Below are positions 11,245 through 11,395 of a stretch of 11,395 nucleotides of DNA, in pieces. Positions within the stretch are counted from its first letter, which is position 1, and each line of letters opens with the position of its first letter. The stretch is from Taibaiella sp047605615 (GTDB lineage: Bacteria > Bacteroidota > Bacteroidia > Chitinophagales > Chitinophagaceae), in the NCBI GenBank assembly GCA_047605615.1, contig JASGFI010000098.1, forward strand, positions 1 to 11,395, read 5' to 3'. The notes beneath the pieces were generated by a model, which worked only from the letters and a program-made list of their open reading frames with translations, did not search any database and had not been told where the DNA came from. Made by a program: the position numbers and the translations under genes.

Positions 11245-11303
11245 TGCTATTATTGGCACTTTCAAGGGTTTTTAAGTGTTACTTAAATCGGGCTTAAAGA
11301 CCA

Positions 11304-11327
11304 CAAAAAAGCCCCGTTTCCGGGGCT
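11304..11327 (-). terminator. leftward intrinsic terminator
   Basis: AGCCCCG (11310-11316), loop TTTC, CGGGGCT (11321-11327). On the minus strand the stem is followed by a run of T (the A run at 11305-11310). It would end a transcript entering from the right, most simply a neighbouring host gene, and so shield the prophage. Confidence 0.8.
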
Positions 11328-11340
11328 GCGGTATAAGTAG

Positions 11341-11348
11341 TATATTTG
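11341..11348 (+). promoter_or_regulatory. possible rightward -7 box
   Basis: TATATTTG matches the -7 consensus and would drive transcription out of the window to the right. No TTTG at the expected -33 distance, since the terminator stem lies there. Confidence 0.25.
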
Positions 11349-11395
11349 TAGGGCTAAACGGCTGTAATGGGCTAAAATAGGCGGTTTTGGGGTGG

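Larger units (their letters stand above)
1..11300 (-). mobile_element. Mu-like prophage, early region (partial)
   Basis: A MuA-type transposase and MuB-type ATPase are adjacent, followed by DUF3164-like and GemA-like genes, with a divergent repressor-like gene upstream. This is the gene order expected at the left end of a Mu-like phage, here in reverse orientation. The left end should lie to the right of the + strand genes, so somewhere in about 11032-11300. I could not identify the terminal dinucleotide or a target duplication, so the right boundary given is approximate. The other end lies outside the window on the left. Confidence 0.8.
11032..11395. other. non-coding end region, probable phage left end and flank
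   Basis: No supported gene. 11032-11130 is very AT-rich, with an imperfect inverted repeat AACTTATTG/CAATAAAGTT (11065-11088). Then come two direct repeats, a 12-bp tandem array, two inverted repeats (AAGTGC/GCACTT at 11242-11261 and TTTAAGT-GTT-ACTTAAA at 11271-11287) and a leftward terminator. The last 50 bases contain GGGCTAAA twice (11351-11358, 11369-11376). Confidence 0.5.

Overview
This window looks like the early half of a Mu-like (replicatively transposing) prophage of a Bacteroidota host. The core evidence is a 695-aa MuA-type DDE transposase next to a 300-aa MuB-type ATPase, followed by DUF3164-like and GemA-like (DUF1018) genes, which are typical companions in Mu-like phages. The Bacteroidota assignment rests on the style of the transposase, on A-rich leaders without Shine-Dalgarno sequences, and on several matches to the Bacteroidota -7 box TAnnTTTG. 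A sphingobacterium- or chitinophaga-like host is a guess; nothing here fixes the genus.

Layout, right to left, which is the direction of early transcription. At 11032-11395 lies non-coding DNA with direct repeats, a 12-bp tandem array and a terminator; it probably holds the phage left end and perhaps the first host bases. On the + strand at 9986-11031 are a Cro/CI-type repressor-like gene and an unrecognised 171-aa gene with a small ORF behind it. A switch region at 9870-9985 carries two palindromes and separates this lysogeny side from the leftward operon. That operon begins with a 103-aa HTH protein (Ner/Cro position) and a doubtful 69-aa gene. A structured interval at 9000-9200 follows, then the transposase (6903-8990), the MuB-like ATPase (5996-6898), a second RecA/RadA-like P-loop ATPase (5350-5970), three unknown small-to-medium proteins (4230-5333) and the DUF3164-like protein (3548-4216).

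After hairpins at 3451-3536 comes an accessory block (503-3350): several small Cys-rich or basic proteins, an HD-domain nucleotide phosphohydrolase, a 44-aa protein, a 144-aa unknown and the GemA-like protein. Within it, 2500-3480 is unusual. Four copies of a 15-18 nt leader repeat lie among tiny genes, interspersed with strong GC-rich palindromes and a G10 homopolymer exactly where two reading frames meet. At the left edge a small membrane protein runs on the + strand, converging on GemA with overlapping stop codons; the late phage genes would lie beyond the window.

Functional picture (inference): the repressor and the HTH protein set the lysis/lysogeny choice at 9870-9985. The operon makes the transposition machinery, with one ATPase more than Mu has, and then modifiers of host or phage metabolism. 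The + strand genes flanking the operon at both ends (87-506 and 10401-11031) are the likeliest morons expressed in the lysogen.
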